A DNA stretch of 64,000 bases from CAMLIZ01 sp040758375 (GTDB lineage: Bacteria; Pseudomonadota; Gammaproteobacteria; Burkholderiales; Burkholderiaceae_C). The stretch's first letter is position 1; each line of letters begins with the position of its first letter. The stretch is taken from positions 10,878 to 74,877 of the forward strand of contig JBFLWE010000014.1 of the NCBI GenBank assembly GCA_040758375.1, in the 5' to 3' direction. A model generated the notes under the pieces. The model was not told where the DNA came from. It did not search any database and saw only the letters and a program-made list of their open reading frames with translations. Below are positions 16,073 through 24,408 of the stretch, in pieces. Made by a program: the position numbers and the translations under genes.

Positions 16073-18076
16073 TCACACCACCGACATCTCGATGCGCACC
16101 ATCGTGCCGCCTCGTCCGCTGTGAAGCTCGAAGCGCCCACCCATCTTGATCATCCTTTCCTCCATGCCCAACAGCCCGAAGCCGCGCCCGCGCGCGCGGG
16201 CCTGCGGCGCATCGAAGCCGACTCCATCGTCGCGCACCGCCAGCGCGATGCAGTCGTCGCGCCGCGCGAGCTCGATGCTGACCTGTGTGGCCCGTGCGTG
16301 GCGCGCCACGTTGGTCAGCGACTCCTGCACCACGCGGAACAGCGCCGTCGCGCGCGACTCCGGCAGCGCTGGGATCTCGCCTTCCACGTTGAGCTGGCAG
16401 GGGATCTCCCAGCGCAGCGCGAAGTCCTCCGCCAGCCACTCCAGCGCGGGCACCAGCCCCAGGTCCAGCGCCGCCGGTCGCAGGTTGCTCGCGACGTGGC
16501 GCACCACCATCAGCGTGTGGTCCACCATCGAGCGCATCTTGTCCACCTGCTGGCACAGCCCGGCATCGCCGGCCAGCCGGGAGCGCATCAGCGACAGGTC
16601 CATGCGCAGCGCCGTCAGCAGCTGCCCCAGCTCGTCGTGCACGTCGCGCGCAATGTGCTTGCGTTCCTCTTCCACCAGGGCGTCCACGTGCGCGGCCAGG
16701 TCGCGCAGCTGGCGCTGCGACTGCTCCAGTGCCAGCTCGGCGCGCTTGCGCTCGGTGATGTCCTGCAGCGTGCCGACGAGCCGCGCCACGCGGCCGGCGG
16801 TGTCGAACTCCGGCTCGGCCTGCTGATGCACCACCGTGGCACCACCGGCACCCATGCGGTGGTCCACCGCGACCGGGCGGCTGTCGTCGCGGGCGGCCTC
16901 CAACGCCGCCTCGAGCGCCGGGCGGTCGGCCGCATGCACGCAGCCGAGAAAGACCTCCGCCGACAGCGCCTGTGCTTGCGGCCCAAGGCCCAGCAGCCGC
17001 GAAGCCTCGGCCGAGCACTGCACGCTGCCGGCGCGCAGGTCCCACTCCCAGTCGCCCAGGCGCGCGATGCGCTGCGCGTTGGCCAGCCGGTGCTCGCTGG
17101 CGCGCAGTGCCTGCTGCACGCGCTGGCTTTCGGCTGTGTCCAGCGCCTGCACGATGAACAGCTGCCCATCGCCGGGGCCGGGCCGCAGCACGCGCACCGC
17201 CAGCGTGACGGCTGCTTCCGAACCGTCGGGCCGCAGCAAGCGCACGTCCTTCTGGCAGGCCCTCAGCTCGCCGCGCCGCAGCGCCTCCCAGCAGCTCGCA
17301 TGTGCCACGCGGTCGGCCGGCGCGAGCAGCTCGATGAAGCCCACGGTGGACCACTGCGCCGCGCTGCGGCCGACCAGCGCGCCGAAGGCGGCGTTGGCGC
17401 GCTGCACGCATCCGTCGGCGCCGATCACCGCCATGCCCACCGCCGCGGCCTCGAAGGTCATTTCGAGGAAGTCCTTCGCTTGGCGCAGGGCCTGCTCGTT
17501 GCGCAGCAGCGCCTGCCGGCGCTCGACCTGGTCGGTGATGTCCTGCACGTTGACGACGCGGCACTGCACGGCCCCGCTCTCGTCACGCACCGCGCTCACG
17601 TCCACCAGCACCGGAAACTCGCTGCCGTCGCGCCGCAGGTGCAACGACTCGAACCGGTGCCGGCCTTGCCCCTGCGCGATGCGGATCTGCTCGGCCACGC
17701 CATCACGCACCGACGGCGCGAACACGTGCAGCAGCGGCGCGCCCTGCAACTCCTCGACCGTGAAGCCGTGCATGCGGGCGAACTCGGGATTCACGAGTTC
17801 GAGCCGCTGGCCGTCGGCCGAGCCCACCACGACGCCCCAGCCCGCGTCTCGGAACACCTGTTCCCAGCACAGCGCGGCGCGGCGTTGACGCGCATCGCGC
17901 TCGGTCAGCGCCACCTCGGCCGCCGGGCCCAGCCAGCCCAGCCGCCGCGCCATCAGATAGCTGCCGATCAGGGCGGCCAGCCATGCGGCCACCAGCCATG
18001 CCGTGCTCCCGCTCAAGTGCGATCCCCGTGCACGAGTCCCTCCGATGGCGGCTGTCGCCCCCCGGGGGCCGATCAT
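16073..18076 (-). CDS. PAS-containing NarL-type (HisKA_3) sensor histidine kinase
   Basis: A 667-residue kinase with one N-terminal membrane helix (about 24-42) and three consecutive PAS domains (about 65-190, 195-320, 325-445). The HisKA_3 dimerisation domain has phospho-acceptor His480 (IARDVHDELGQLL). The ATPase domain has the N-box VVQESLTNVARHA and the G-box DDGVGFD plus GFGLLGMEER. A short N-terminus before the helix implies membrane anchoring with cytoplasmic sensing. It is transcribed divergently from argS, 66 bases away, and translationally adjacent to its regulator. The signal is unknown. Confidence 0.92.
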   Translation of the reverse strand: MIGPRGATAAIGGTRARGSHLSGSTAWLVAAWLAALIGSYLMARRLGWLGPAAEVALTERDARQRRAALCWEQVFRDAGWGVVVGSADGQRLELVNPEFARMHGFTVEELQGAPLLHVFAPSVRDGVAEQIRIAQGQGRHRFESLHLRRDGSEFPVLVDVSAVRDESGAVQCRVVNVQDITDQVERRQALLRNEQALRQAKDFLEMTFEAAAVGMAVIGADGCVQRANAAFGALVGRSAAQWSTVGFIELLAPADRVAHASCWEALRRGELRACQKDVRLLRPDGSEAAVTLAVRVLRPGPGDGQLFIVQALDTAESQRVQQALRASEHRLANAQRIARLGDWEWDLRAGSVQCSAEASRLLGLGPQAQALSAEVFLGCVHAADRPALEAALEAARDDSRPVAVDHRMGAGGATVVHQQAEPEFDTAGRVARLVGTLQDITERKRAELALEQSQRQLRDLAAHVDALVEEERKHIARDVHDELGQLLTALRMDLSLMRSRLAGDAGLCQQVDKMRSMVDHTLMVVRHVASNLRPAALDLGLVPALEWLAEDFALRWEIPCQLNVEGEIPALPESRATALFRVVQESLTNVARHARATQVSIELARRDDCIALAVRDDGVGFDAPQARARGRGFGLLGMEERMIKMGGRFELHSGRGGTMVRIEMSVV

Positions 18077-18142
18077 AGCGGCGCATGCCCGCCTCGCCCC
18101 AGGCGCCAGGGGCCCCGGCGGCGGGCCTCCTAGAATTACTTC

Positions 18143-19876
18143 ATGATCCAAGCCAAGCAGGACCTGCTGCACGCGCTGCGTGAAGCGGTCGCCGACCTGG
18201 CGCCCTCCTTCGGCGCCCCGCCTTCGGGTTTCATCCCCACGTTCGAGTCGCCCAAGCAGGCCTCGCATGGCGACCTGGCCGTCACCGCCGCAATGCAGCT
18301 GGCCAAGCCCGCGCGCAAGAACCCGCGCGAGCTGGCCCAGGCGCTGGTCGAGGCCTTGCAGCGCCAGCCAGCGGTGCAGCGCTGGGTGCAGGCGCTGGAG
18401 ATCGCCGGCCCCGGTTTCATCAACCTGCGCCTGAGAGACGCCGCCAAGCAGGCCGTCGTGGCCGAGGTGCTGCGCGCGGGCGACGCCTTCGGCCAGCAGC
18501 CGCCCAACGGCCAGAAGATGATGGTGGAGTTCGTCTCGGCCAACCCTACCGGCCCGCTGCACGTGGGCCATGGGCGCCAGGGCGCTTTGGGCGACTCGAT
18601 CTGCCACCTCTATGAAACCCAGGGCTGGCAGGTCACGCGCGAGTTCTACTACAACGACGCCGGCGTGCAGATCGCCAACCTGGCGCTGTCGACGCAATGC
18701 CGCCTCAAGGGCCTGAAGCCGGGCGATGCCGGCTGGCCCGACAGCGCCTACAACGGCGACTACATCGCCGACATCGCGGCCGACTTCCGCGCAAAGAAGA
18801 CCGTGAAAGCCGACGACCGCGAGTTCACGGCCTCCGGCGACCCCGACGACCTGGACGGCATCCGCCAGTTCGCGGTGGCCTACCTGCGCCACGAACAAGA
18901 CCTGGACCTGCAGGCCTTCGGCGTGCGCTTCGACCACTACTTCCTCGAATCGAGCCTGTACACCACGGGGCGGGTGGAGCAGACGGTCAAGCGCCTGGTC
19001 GAGGCCGGCAAGACCTACGAGCAGGACGGCGCGCTGTGGCTGAAGACCACCGACTACGGCGACGACAAGGACCGCGTGATGCGCAAGTCCGACGGCAGCT
19101 ACACCTACTTCGTGCCGGACGTGGCCTACCACCTCAACAAGTGGGAGCGCGGCTTCACGAAGGTGATCAACGTGCAGGGCACCGACCACCACGGCACGAT
19201 CGCGCGCGTGCGTGCCGGCGTGCAGGCGGCCGGCGAAGGCATCCCGCCCGGCTACCCCGACTACGTGCTGCACAAGATGGTCACGGTGATGAAAGGCGGC
19301 CAGGAGGTCAAGCTCTCCAAGCGCGCCGGCTCCTACGTGACCTTGCGCGACCTGATCGACTGGACCAGCCGCGACGCGGTGCGCTTCTTCCTCGTGAGCC
19401 GCAAGGCCGACACCGAGTTCGTGTTCGACATCGACCTGGCGCTCAAGCAGAACGACGAGAACCCTGTGTTCTACGTGCAGTACGCCCACGCACGCATCTG
19501 CTCGGTGCTCGCCGAAGCCGACAAGCGGTTCGGCTTCGGCCTCGACGAAGCGGCGCTGCAGGACGCCGACCTGTCCCTGCTCACCGCCCCCACCGAGACG
19601 GCGCTGATGCTCAGGCTCGCCGCCTACCCCGAGATGCTGAGCCGCGCCGCGGCGGACTTTGCGCCGCATGATGTGGCGTTTTACCTGCGCGACGTGTCGG
19701 CCGCCTTCCACAGCTACTACGCAGCCGAGCGCTTTCTCGTCGATGATCGGGCGCTGGCCCAGGCCCGGCTGGCGCTGCTGGCCGCGACGAGGCAGGTGCT
19801 GCGCAACGCGCTGGCGGTGCTGGGCGTGAGCGCGCCGCGCTCGATGACACGAGAAACGGAAGAGACAAGCGAATGA
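18143..19876 (+). CDS. argS: arginyl-tRNA synthetase
   Basis: ArgRS charges tRNA-Arg with arginine. The 577-residue protein has the N-terminal additional domain (about 1-110), the class I HIGH-type motif as HVGHGRQGALGD (about 140) and the catalytic Rossmann fold. It continues with GTDHHGTIARVRAG, the KMSKS-equivalent region VKLSKRAGSYVTLRDL, and a C-terminal anticodon-binding DALR domain ending in the family's usual helical segment. Length matches bacterial ArgRS. The next gene overlaps its stop by four bases (ATGA), giving the common Burkholderiales order argS, SPOR protein, dsbA. Confidence 0.97.
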   Translation: MIQAKQDLLHALREAVADLAPSFGAPPSGFIPTFESPKQASHGDLAVTAAMQLAKPARKNPRELAQALVEALQRQPAVQRWVQALEIAGPGFINLRLRDAAKQAVVAEVLRAGDAFGQQPPNGQKMMVEFVSANPTGPLHVGHGRQGALGDSICHLYETQGWQVTREFYYNDAGVQIANLALSTQCRLKGLKPGDAGWPDSAYNGDYIADIAADFRAKKTVKADDREFTASGDPDDLDGIRQFAVAYLRHEQDLDLQAFGVRFDHYFLESSLYTTGRVEQTVKRLVEAGKTYEQDGALWLKTTDYGDDKDRVMRKSDGSYTYFVPDVAYHLNKWERGFTKVINVQGTDHHGTIARVRAGVQAAGEGIPPGYPDYVLHKMVTVMKGGQEVKLSKRAGSYVTLRDLIDWTSRDAVRFFLVSRKADTEFVFDIDLALKQNDENPVFYVQYAHARICSVLAEADKRFGFGLDEAALQDADLSLLTAPTETALMLRLAAYPEMLSRAAADFAPHDVAFYLRDVSAAFHSYYAAERFLVDDRALAQARLALLAATRQVLRNALAVLGVSAPRSMTRETEETSE

Positions 19877-20532
19877 AGTCGCAACAGGGTGAAAAGGGAG
19901 GCTTCGTCCTCGGCCTGATCGTCGGCCTGCTGGTCGGTCTGGCGCTGGCGCTGGGCGTCGCGCTGTACGTCACCAAGGTGCCGGTGCCGTTCGTCAACAA
20001 GGTGCCGCAGCGCACGCCCGAGCAAGACGCCGCCGAGATCGAGCGCAACAAGAACTGGGACCCCAACGCGCCGCTGGGCGGCAAGCCGGTGAAGCCGCCG
20101 GCCACCGCCGCCTCCGGGACGGTGACGCCAGCGCCCGCAGTGGCGGCCCGGCCGGCCGCGCCGGCGCAGACTCCGGACGGCACGCTGCGCTCGCAGCGCG
20201 ACCCGGCCGCCATCTTGTCCGGCCAGCCGGTGTCGCCCGCGGCCGCCCCCATGGTGCCGGCCCGGTCGGCCAAACCGGAGCCTGCGACGTTCACCTATTT
20301 CGTACAGGCTGGCGCCTTCGGCAAGCCCGAGGACGCCGAGGCCCAGCGCGCCAAGCTGGCAATGCTGGGGCTGGGCGCCAAGGTCACCGAGCGCGAGCAG
20401 TCGGGCCGCACGGTGTACCGTGTGCGCCTGGGCCCTTTCGAGCGCAAGGAAGACGCCGACGCGGCCCAGGAAAAGCTGCAGGCGGCCAGCGTCGAGGCCG
20501 CCCTCGTGCGGGTCGAGAACACGGCCCGCTGA
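19873..20532 (+). CDS. SPOR-domain membrane protein (FtsN-like)
   Basis: A 219-residue bitopic protein: short cytoplasmic N-terminus, one membrane helix (about 11-36), a long Pro/Ala-rich periplasmic linker, and a C-terminal SPOR domain (about 138-215; YFVQAGAFGKPEDAEAQRAKL, TVYRVRLGPF). SPOR domains bind denuded septal peptidoglycan, so a role at the division site is likely; annotation as FtsN is tempting but not proven. Its ATG overlaps the argS stop, and dsbA follows after 28 bases. Confidence 0.9.
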   Translation: MKSQQGEKGGFVLGLIVGLLVGLALALGVALYVTKVPVPFVNKVPQRTPEQDAAEIERNKNWDPNAPLGGKPVKPPATAASGTVTPAPAVAARPAAPAQTPDGTLRSQRDPAAILSGQPVSPAAAPMVPARSAKPEPATFTYFVQAGAFGKPEDAEAQRAKLAMLGLGAKVTEREQSGRTVYRVRLGPFERKEDADAAQEKLQAASVEAALVRVENTAR

Positions 20533-20560
20533 ACAAAACGCCCCAACGAAAGGACAGCGG

Positions 20561-21202
20561 ATGAAACGGCGCGACTTTTCTGCGCAACTGCTCGCGGCAG
20601 CCGCGGGCCTGCCCCTGGCCGGCAACGTGCTCGCCCAAGGCCAGCCGACCGAGGGCCAACACTACGTCAAGCTGAACCAGCCGGTGCCCGTGCCCTCGAA
20701 CGGCAAGATCGACATCGTGGAGTTCTTCTGGTACGGCTGCCCGCACTGCAATGCGCTGGAGCCGCACCTCGAGGCCTGGATCAAGCAGCTGCCGCCGGAC
20801 GTGAACTTCCGCCGTGCGCACGTGGCCTTTGCCGCCCTGCACGAGACGCACTCGCGCATCCACTACGCGCTCGACACCATGGGGCTGCTGGAGCAGATGC
20901 ATCGCAAGGTGTTCGCCGCCATCCACGTGCAGCGCAAGCGCCTGGACAAGGAAGCCGACATCGAAGCCTTCATGACCGAGCACGGCGTGGACGGCAAGAA
21001 GTTCATCGAGGTCTTCAAGTCCTTCGCGGTGCAGACCAAGGTGCGCCAGGCCAAGCAGCTGTCCGACGCCTACAAGATCGACAGCGTGCCCACCCTGGGG
21101 GTGCACGGCCGCTACTGGACCAACGTGGGCATGGCCGGCGGCCAGGAACGCGCGCTGAGGGTGGTGGACTTCCTCGCACAGAAGGTGCGCTCGGGCCGCT
21201 GA
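20561..21202 (+). CDS. dsbA: DsbA-family thiol:disulfide interchange protein
   Basis: Periplasmic oxidant that introduces disulfide bonds into exported proteins. The 213-residue precursor has a signal sequence (MKRRDFSAQLLAAAAG...) whose Arg-Arg-Asp-Phe start resembles a twin-arginine signal. The thioredoxin fold carries the redox motif Cys60-Pro-His-Cys63 (FFWYGCPHCNALEP) and the cis-proline loop DSVPTLGVHG. The ATG at 20561 follows the ribosome-binding site AAAGGA. The dsbB partner is not in the window. Confidence 0.94.
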   Translation: MKRRDFSAQLLAAAAGLPLAGNVLAQGQPTEGQHYVKLNQPVPVPSNGKIDIVEFFWYGCPHCNALEPHLEAWIKQLPPDVNFRRAHVAFAALHETHSRIHYALDTMGLLEQMHRKVFAAIHVQRKRLDKEADIEAFMTEHGVDGKKFIEVFKSFAVQTKVRQAKQLSDAYKIDSVPTLGVHGRYWTNVGMAGGQERALRVVDFLAQKVRSGR

Positions 21203-21209
21203 GCACGGC

Positions 21210-21239
21210 GGCGGCGGACCCAACACGCGTACCGCCGCC
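21210..21239 (+). terminator. GC hairpin after dsbA
   Basis: GGCGGCGG (21210-21217) pairs perfectly with CCGCCGCC (21232-21239) across a 14-base loop, eight bases after the dsbA stop. No T-run follows, so it could be a weak terminator or an mRNA-stabilising hairpin between dsbA and lptA. Confidence 0.35.
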
Positions 21240-21335
21240 CGTCAAGCTGTTTCGCCAATCACGGCGGATATTCACGTTCTTCGGTTCGCGCGGCCAAGGC
21301 AGGCCACTAGAATGACCTGCAAGTTCCATGCCGCA

Positions 21336-21965
21336 ATGAAACACCTCCTCACGCATCGACTGGCAGGCCGCGCGCTCGCACTCGCGCTGGCCGCGGCCCT
21401 GGCGCCGGCAGCGCACGCCGACCGGGCCGACCGCAACCAGCCGATGACCATCACCGCCGACGCGCAGAGCACGATCGACCTGCTGAAGCAGACGGTCGTG
21501 TTCAGCGGCAACGTGCTCATCAGCCAGGGCACGCTGACCATCCGCGCCGAGCGGGTGGAGGTGCGCGAGAACGCGCAGGGCTTCCGCAGCGCCACCGCGC
21601 TGGGCAGCGGCGGGCGGCAGGCCAGCTTCCGCCAGAAGCGCGAGGGGCTGGACGAATACGTCGAAGGCTTTGCCGACCGCGTGGAATACGACGGCCAGGC
21701 CGATACCGTGCACTTCATCGGCCATGCCAAGGTGCGCCGCCTGCGTGGCGGCACCGTGGCCGACGAGCTCACCGGCGACCAGATCAGCTACGACAACGTG
21801 GCCGAGCTGTTCAGCGTGCAAGGCGGCCCCAGCAACGTCTCGCCCGGCAACCCCAGCGGCCGCGTGCGCGCCGTGCTGACGCCTGCGCCCAAGGCTTCGG
21901 CGCCTGCCGCGCCAGCGTCTGCGGCGCCGTTGAAACCCTCCGGTTCGCTCGGAACCCCACGATGA
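21336..21965 (+). CDS. lptA: LptA, periplasmic lipopolysaccharide transport protein
   Basis: LptA forms the periplasmic bridge that carries LPS from LptC at the inner membrane to LptD at the outer membrane. The 209-residue precursor has a signal peptide (cleavage near AHA-DR, about residue 28). The OstA-like beta domain follows: QPMTITADAQSTIDLLKQTVVFSGNV, ITADR-type repeats, and QADTVHFIGHAKVRR. An Ala/Pro-rich tail ends the protein. ATG 21336 is chosen because it leads straight into the signal peptide; an ATG at 21312 would add eight residues. The stop overlaps lptB by four bases. No lptC gene lies directly upstream. Confidence 0.92.
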   Translation: MKHLLTHRLAGRALALALAAALAPAAHADRADRNQPMTITADAQSTIDLLKQTVVFSGNVLISQGTLTIRAERVEVRENAQGFRSATALGSGGRQASFRQKREGLDEYVEGFADRVEYDGQADTVHFIGHAKVRRLRGGTVADELTGDQISYDNVAELFSVQGGPSNVSPGNPSGRVRAVLTPAPKASAPAAPASAAPLKPSGSLGTPR

Positions 21966-22726
21966 GCGCCGTGACGGGTGCCGCGCAAAGCCGGCTGGAA
22001 GCCGAGGGCCTGCAAAAGGCCTATGGCTCGCGCAAGGTGGTGAAGGACGTGCACCTGGCGGTGGGCGCCGGCGAGGTGGTGGGCCTGCTGGGCCCCAACG
22101 GCGCCGGCAAGACCACCAGCTTCTACATGATCGTGGGCCTGGTGCGTGCCGACGCCGGCGAGATCCGCATCGATGGCGAGCCCGTGCAGCACAAGCCGAT
22201 CCACCAGCGCTCGCGCATGGGCTTGTCGTACCTGCCGCAGGAAGCGTCCATCTTCCGCAAGCTCACCGTGGAAGAGAACATCCGCGCGGTACTGGAGCTG
22301 CAGCTGGGCGAAGACGGCCGCCCGCTCAAGGGCAAGCTGATCGACCAGATGCTGGAGTCGCTGCTCGACGACCTGAGCATCGAGAAGCTGCGCTCCAGCC
22401 CGGCGCCGGCGCTGTCGGGCGGCGAGCGCCGGCGCGTGGAGATCGCGCGCGCGCTGGCCACGCAGCCGCGCTTCATCCTGCTGGACGAACCCTTCGCCGG
22501 CGTGGACCCGATCGCGGTGATCGAGATCCAGCGCATCATCAGCTTCCTCAAGGCGCGCGGCATCGGCGTGCTGATCACCGACCACAACGTGCGCGAGACG
22601 CTGGGCATCTGCGACCGCGCCTACATCATCAGCGACGGCCGCGTGCTGGCCGAAGGCACGCCGCACGAGATCGTCGAGAACGCCGACGTCCGCAAGGTGT
22701 ATCTCGGCGAGCATTTCCGCATGTGA
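21962..22726 (+). CDS. lptB: LptB, ATPase of the LPS export ABC transporter
   Basis: LptB powers LPS extraction from the inner membrane with LptF, LptG and LptC. The 254-residue ABC ATPase has Walker A GPNGAGKTT, the Q-loop region LSYLPQEASIFRKLTVEEN, signature LSGGERRRVEIARAL, Walker B FILLDEPFAGVDP and the H-loop TDHNVRETL. These family-specific sequences (SIFRKLT, DRAYIISDGRVLAEGTP) identify LptB rather than a generic amino-acid ATPase. Its ATG overlaps lptA's stop; rpoN follows after a 164-base spacer holding stacked hairpins. Confidence 0.97.
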   Translation: MSAVTGAAQSRLEAEGLQKAYGSRKVVKDVHLAVGAGEVVGLLGPNGAGKTTSFYMIVGLVRADAGEIRIDGEPVQHKPIHQRSRMGLSYLPQEASIFRKLTVEENIRAVLELQLGEDGRPLKGKLIDQMLESLLDDLSIEKLRSSPAPALSGGERRRVEIARALATQPRFILLDEPFAGVDPIAVIEIQRIISFLKARGIGVLITDHNVRETLGICDRAYIISDGRVLAEGTPHEIVENADVRKVYLGEHFRM

Positions 22727-22736
22727 TGGCCTACCC

Positions 22737-22797
22737 CCGAAGCGCCTTCGGCGGTGCCCCCTCGGGCTTCGCCCGCTCCCCCTCCAGGGGGCGCCCC
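22737..22797. repeat. triple-hairpin intergenic element between lptB and rpoN
   Basis: Three consecutive perfect hairpins: CCGAAG-cgc-CTTCGG (22737-22751), CGGGC-ttc-GCCCG (22763-22775) and CCCCCT-cc-AGGGGG (22778-22791), followed by GCGCCCCC. Similar C/G-block intergenic sequences are common in Burkholderiales genomes. It may be a REP-like element that ends or stabilises the lptAB message. No T-run follows. Confidence 0.5.
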
Positions 22798-22890
22798 CAG
22801 CGGACCGGCTACAGCCGGATCCGCGGCGGCCGTGGGCTGTGTCGATGCGCAGCGTCCGCTGGCGCGCCCGGGACAGAACGGTAATAAGTG

Positions 22891-24408
22891 ATGAAGCCGT
22901 CCCTGCAGGTCCGCCTGTCGCAGCATCTGGCGCTCACGCCCCAGCTGCAGCAGTCGATCCGCCTGCTGCAACTGTCGACGCTGGAGCTGCACCAGGAAGT
23001 CGAGCAGATGCTCGAGCAGAACCCCTTCCTCGAAGTGGACGAGGAAGCACCCACGCCCTTCGAGGCCTCGATGGAGCGCAGCGCGCCGGCCGAGCCCGCC
23101 CACGGCGCCGACGAGCCCGACACCCCGGCGGCCGAGACCGGCGGCGACGAAGCCGCCGGCATGGACAGCGCGGAGTTCGGCACCACCGAGCGCGACGACT
23201 GGGAAAACGGCACCGAGCGCGACGACTTCGACGGCATCCGCGAGACGCCCAGCGCCAGCGCGGGCGGCGCCGGGGGCGACGAGGACTTCGAGCCGCAGGA
23301 GCGCGGCGCGCCGGGCCCCACGCTGCAGGAGCACCTGCGCAACCAGATGTCGGGCATGCGCCTGTCGCCCGAGGACGCCGCCGCGCTGCACGTGCTGATC
23401 GAGTCGCTCGACGACGACGGCTACCTGGCCGACCCGATCGACGAAATCGTGCAGCGGCTGCTCGACGACGACGACGACGGCGCGGCGCGCGAGGAGCTGG
23501 TCGAGCGCCTGCAGTGCGCGCTCAAGTGGCTGCAGCACATGGACCCGCTGGGCGTGGGCGCACGCAACCTGGGCGAGTGCCTCACGCTGCAGCTGCGCGC
23601 CATGCCGCGCAGCGAAGCGCAGATGGTCGCCATCATCATCTGCAAGCAGCACCTGGACCTGCTGGCCCGGCGCGACCTGAAGAAGCTGATGGCCGCCACC
23701 GGCGCCGACGAAGAGCTGCTCAAGGCCGCACAAGGCCTGATCGTGCGCTGCGAGCCCAAGCCGGCGCGGCCCTTCGCGCGCGCCGAGTCGCACATCATCG
23801 TGCCCGACGTCATCGTGCAGAAGGCAGGGCGCAACTGGAAGGCCGTGCTCAACCCCGACGTGATGCCCAAGCTGCGCATCAACGACCTGTACGCGCAGGC
23901 CATCCGCGGCAACCGCGGCGGCGCCTCCAACCTCGGCGCGCGGCTGCAGGAGGCACGCTGGTTCATGAAGAACATCCAGCAGCGCTTCGACACCATCCTG
24001 CGCGTCAGCCAGGCCATCGTCGAGCGGCAGAAGAACTTCTTCACCCACGGCGAGATCGCGATGAAGCCGCTGGTGCTGCGCGAGATCGCCGACGAGCTGG
24101 GCCTGCACGAGAGCACCATCTCGCGCGTGACCACGGCCAAGTACATGGCCACCACCTACGGCACCTTCGAGCTGAAGTACTTCTTCGGCTCCTCGCTCAA
24201 CACCGAGGCCGGCGGCAACGCCTCCAGCACCGCGGTGCGCGCGCTGATCAAGCAGCTGGTGGCCGCCGAAGACCCGAAGAAGCCGCTGTCGGACAGCCAG
24301 CTCAGCCAGATGCTGGAGGAGCAGGGCATCCAGGTGGCGCGCCGCACGGTGGCCAAGTACCGCGAGGCGCTGAAGATCGCGCCCGCGAACCTGCGCAAGG
24401 CCTTGTGA
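22891..24408 (+). CDS. rpoN: RNA polymerase sigma-54 factor
   Basis: Sigma-54 directs RNA polymerase to -24/-12 promoters that need AAA+ activators. The 505-residue protein has the glutamine/leucine-rich region I (MKPSLQVRLSQHLALTPQLQQSIRLLQ), an acidic region II with many Asp/Glu, and the core-binding domain. It ends with the helix-turn-helix (LREIADELGLHESTISRVTTAKY) and the RpoN box (ARRTVAKYRE) near the C-terminus. ATG 22891 is preferred; a GTG directly before it is in frame. Its position after lptB is conserved in proteobacteria. The usual hpf/raiA does not follow; an rRNA methyltransferase does. Confidence 0.97.
   Translation: MKPSLQVRLSQHLALTPQLQQSIRLLQLSTLELHQEVEQMLEQNPFLEVDEEAPTPFEASMERSAPAEPAHGADEPDTPAAETGGDEAAGMDSAEFGTTERDDWENGTERDDFDGIRETPSASAGGAGGDEDFEPQERGAPGPTLQEHLRNQMSGMRLSPEDAAALHVLIESLDDDGYLADPIDEIVQRLLDDDDDGAAREELVERLQCALKWLQHMDPLGVGARNLGECLTLQLRAMPRSEAQMVAIIICKQHLDLLARRDLKKLMAATGADEELLKAAQGLIVRCEPKPARPFARAESHIIVPDVIVQKAGRNWKAVLNPDVMPKLRINDLYAQAIRGNRGGASNLGARLQEARWFMKNIQQRFDTILRVSQAIVERQKNFFTHGEIAMKPLVLREIADELGLHESTISRVTTAKYMATTYGTFELKYFFGSSLNTEAGGNASSTAVRALIKQLVAAEDPKKPLSDSQLSQMLEEQGIQVARRTVAKYREALKIAPANLRKAL

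Noticed and set aside
18077..19711. Upstream extension of the PAS kinase frame back to 19711
   Set aside because: It is the antisense of argS. The kinase start at 18076 precedes its membrane helix, and argS is unmistakable on the other strand.
22839..24404. Upstream extension of the THUMP methyltransferase frame through rpoN
   Set aside because: The rpoN frame carries all sigma-54 motifs; the other frame there is Arg-rich and featureless. The methyltransferase begins at the GTG at the rpoN stop.
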